From positions 1 through 15,154 of the forward strand of contig WFRT01000111.1 in NCBI GenBank assembly GCA_015486445.1: 15,154 nucleotides of DNA, written 5' to 3'. Made by a program: the position numbers and the translations under genes. Each line of letters opens with the position of its first letter. Within the stretch, counting starts at the first letter, position 1. This document shows positions 14,650-15,154 of the stretch, in pieces. This stretch comes from Pseudomonadota bacterium (GTDB taxonomy: Bacteria; Desulfobacterota; Anaeroferrophillalia; Anaeroferrophillales; Tharpellaceae). A model generated the notes under the pieces. That model saw only the letters and a list, made by a program, of their open reading frames with translations. It was not told the origin of the DNA and did not search any database.

Positions 14650-14678
14650 TTGCCAGGTCATCGACTTTCTGCTAGAAA
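14650..14678 (+). promoter_or_regulatory. Promoter candidate for the YheT-type hydrolase
   Basis: TTGCCA (14650-14655, five of six), 17-bp spacer and TAGAAA (14673-14678, four of six) in the divergent gap, 50 nt before the ATG. A small GGGG/CCCC hairpin (14682-14695) lies in the leader. Confidence 0.4.
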
Positions 14679-14727
14679 CACGGGGACCATACCCCTGTCG
14701 ACAACCACCGGAGCAACTGAAAAATCC

Positions 14728-15154
14728 ATGTCCGAATCCTATCATCCCCCGCCTTTTTTTCGCAATCCCCATCTCCAGACCATCTATCCGACACTTTTAC
14801 GCCGGGTTGGCGGGGTGGTTTACAAACGGGAAAGAATAGACACCCCGGATGGAGATTTCCTCGACCTTGACTGGCTTCGCCGGGGAGCGAAAAAACTGGT
14901 CATCATCAGCCACGGCCTGGAAGGAGATACGCAGCGGGCCTACGTCAAGGGCATGGCGAGAGCAGCCCGGCAACGAAACTTCGACATCCTGGCCTGGAAT
15001 TTCCGCGGCTGCAGCGGGGTCCCGAATCTCAGGCCCAGGCTCTATCACAGCGGCTCCGACGATGACCTCGACACGGTAATCCGGCATGTATTCGCCCATT
15101 ATGACTATCACGAAATCCGGCTGGTCGGATTCAGCATGGGGGGCAACATCAGCC
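14728..15154 (+). CDS. YheT-type alpha/beta hydrolase (3' truncated by window edge)
   Basis: Only the first 142 residues are visible; the frame is open to the last base. The sequence shows the family's N-terminal HPPPFFRNPHLQTIYPTLLRR, the strand and oxyanion-loop segment LVIISHGLEGD, the conserved WNFRGCSGVPN and YHSGSDDDL, and the nucleophile elbow GFSMGGN (Ser within). These match the YheT/YbbA-like hydrolases (YheT of E. coli; ABHD1/3-related). The substrate is unknown, perhaps an ester or lipid. The catalytic Asp and His would lie beyond the window. GGAG (14710-14713) is 14 nt before the ATG, a rather long spacing, but the start agrees with the family N-terminus. No functional link to the acs or cbiK genes is evident. 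Confidence 0.9.
   Translation, partial: MSESYHPPPFFRNPHLQTIYPTLLRRVGGVVYKRERIDTPDGDFLDLDWLRRGAKKLVIISHGLEGDTQRAYVKGMARAARQRNFDILAWNFRGCSGVPNLRPRLYHSGSDDDLDTVIRHVFAHYDYHEIRLVGFSMGGNIS

Noticed and set aside
14429..14839. 136-codon + strand frame across the DUF523/hydrolase divergent gap
   Set aside because: It is antisense to the conserved N-terminal half of DUF523 and overlaps the hydrolase start; no ribosome site or domain.

Overview
The window is a high-GC stretch from an anaerobic, Gram-negative acetyl-CoA-pathway (Wood-Ljungdahl) bacterium. The Gram-negative reading rests on an exported periplasmic-type chelatase and a beta-barrel outer-membrane protein. The anaerobic reading rests on formyl-THF ligase and the CODH/ACS-corrinoid protein set. 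The combination of bacterial-type acs genes, a CbiK-P-like chelatase and an LbtU-like porin suggests a Desulfobacterota (deltaproteobacterial) sulfate/sulfur metaboliser. That taxonomic call is an inference; no rRNA or marker gene is present.

Left part (1-10665), all on the + strand: the 3' portion of formate-THF ligase (fhs), the corrinoid-protein reductive activator acsV, the nickel-insertion ATPase acsF (CooC family), a promoter-bearing AT-rich gap, corrinoid protein small subunit acsD, acetyl-CoA synthase acsB, a cobalamin riboswitch, corrinoid protein large subunit acsC, a hairpin terminator, methyltransferase acsE and a strong intrinsic terminator. Together these activate formate, move the methyl group from methyl-THF to the corrinoid iron-sulfur protein (AcsE, AcsCD), keep the corrinoid reduced (AcsV), load nickel (AcsF) and form acetyl-CoA (AcsB). 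The CO dehydrogenase catalytic subunit (acsA/cooS) is not in the window.

Middle part (10678-14216), + strand: a promoter and a second cobalamin riboswitch followed by a Rho-independent terminator. These precede an unrecognised 101-aa Cys-containing protein, an exported CbiK-type cobaltochelatase and a coiled-coil plus beta-barrel porin of LbtU type. The likely role is B12-controlled cobalt/corrinoid acquisition or maturation feeding the corrinoid-dependent pathway. A 264-bp non-autonomous transposable element (MITE) with 13-bp inverted ends GTAACTATTCAGC and a perfect 8-bp target duplication (AACCTGTT) sits between the riboswitch terminator and the first gene. A 57-bp inverted relic of the same element end lies just before the porin gene.

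Right part (14069-15154): a minus-strand DUF523 protein convergent with the porin, whose coding region contains the porin operon's terminator on the opposite strand. Divergent from it is the 5' part of a YheT-type alpha/beta hydrolase that runs off the window. No tRNA, rRNA, CRISPR array or transposase gene was seen.
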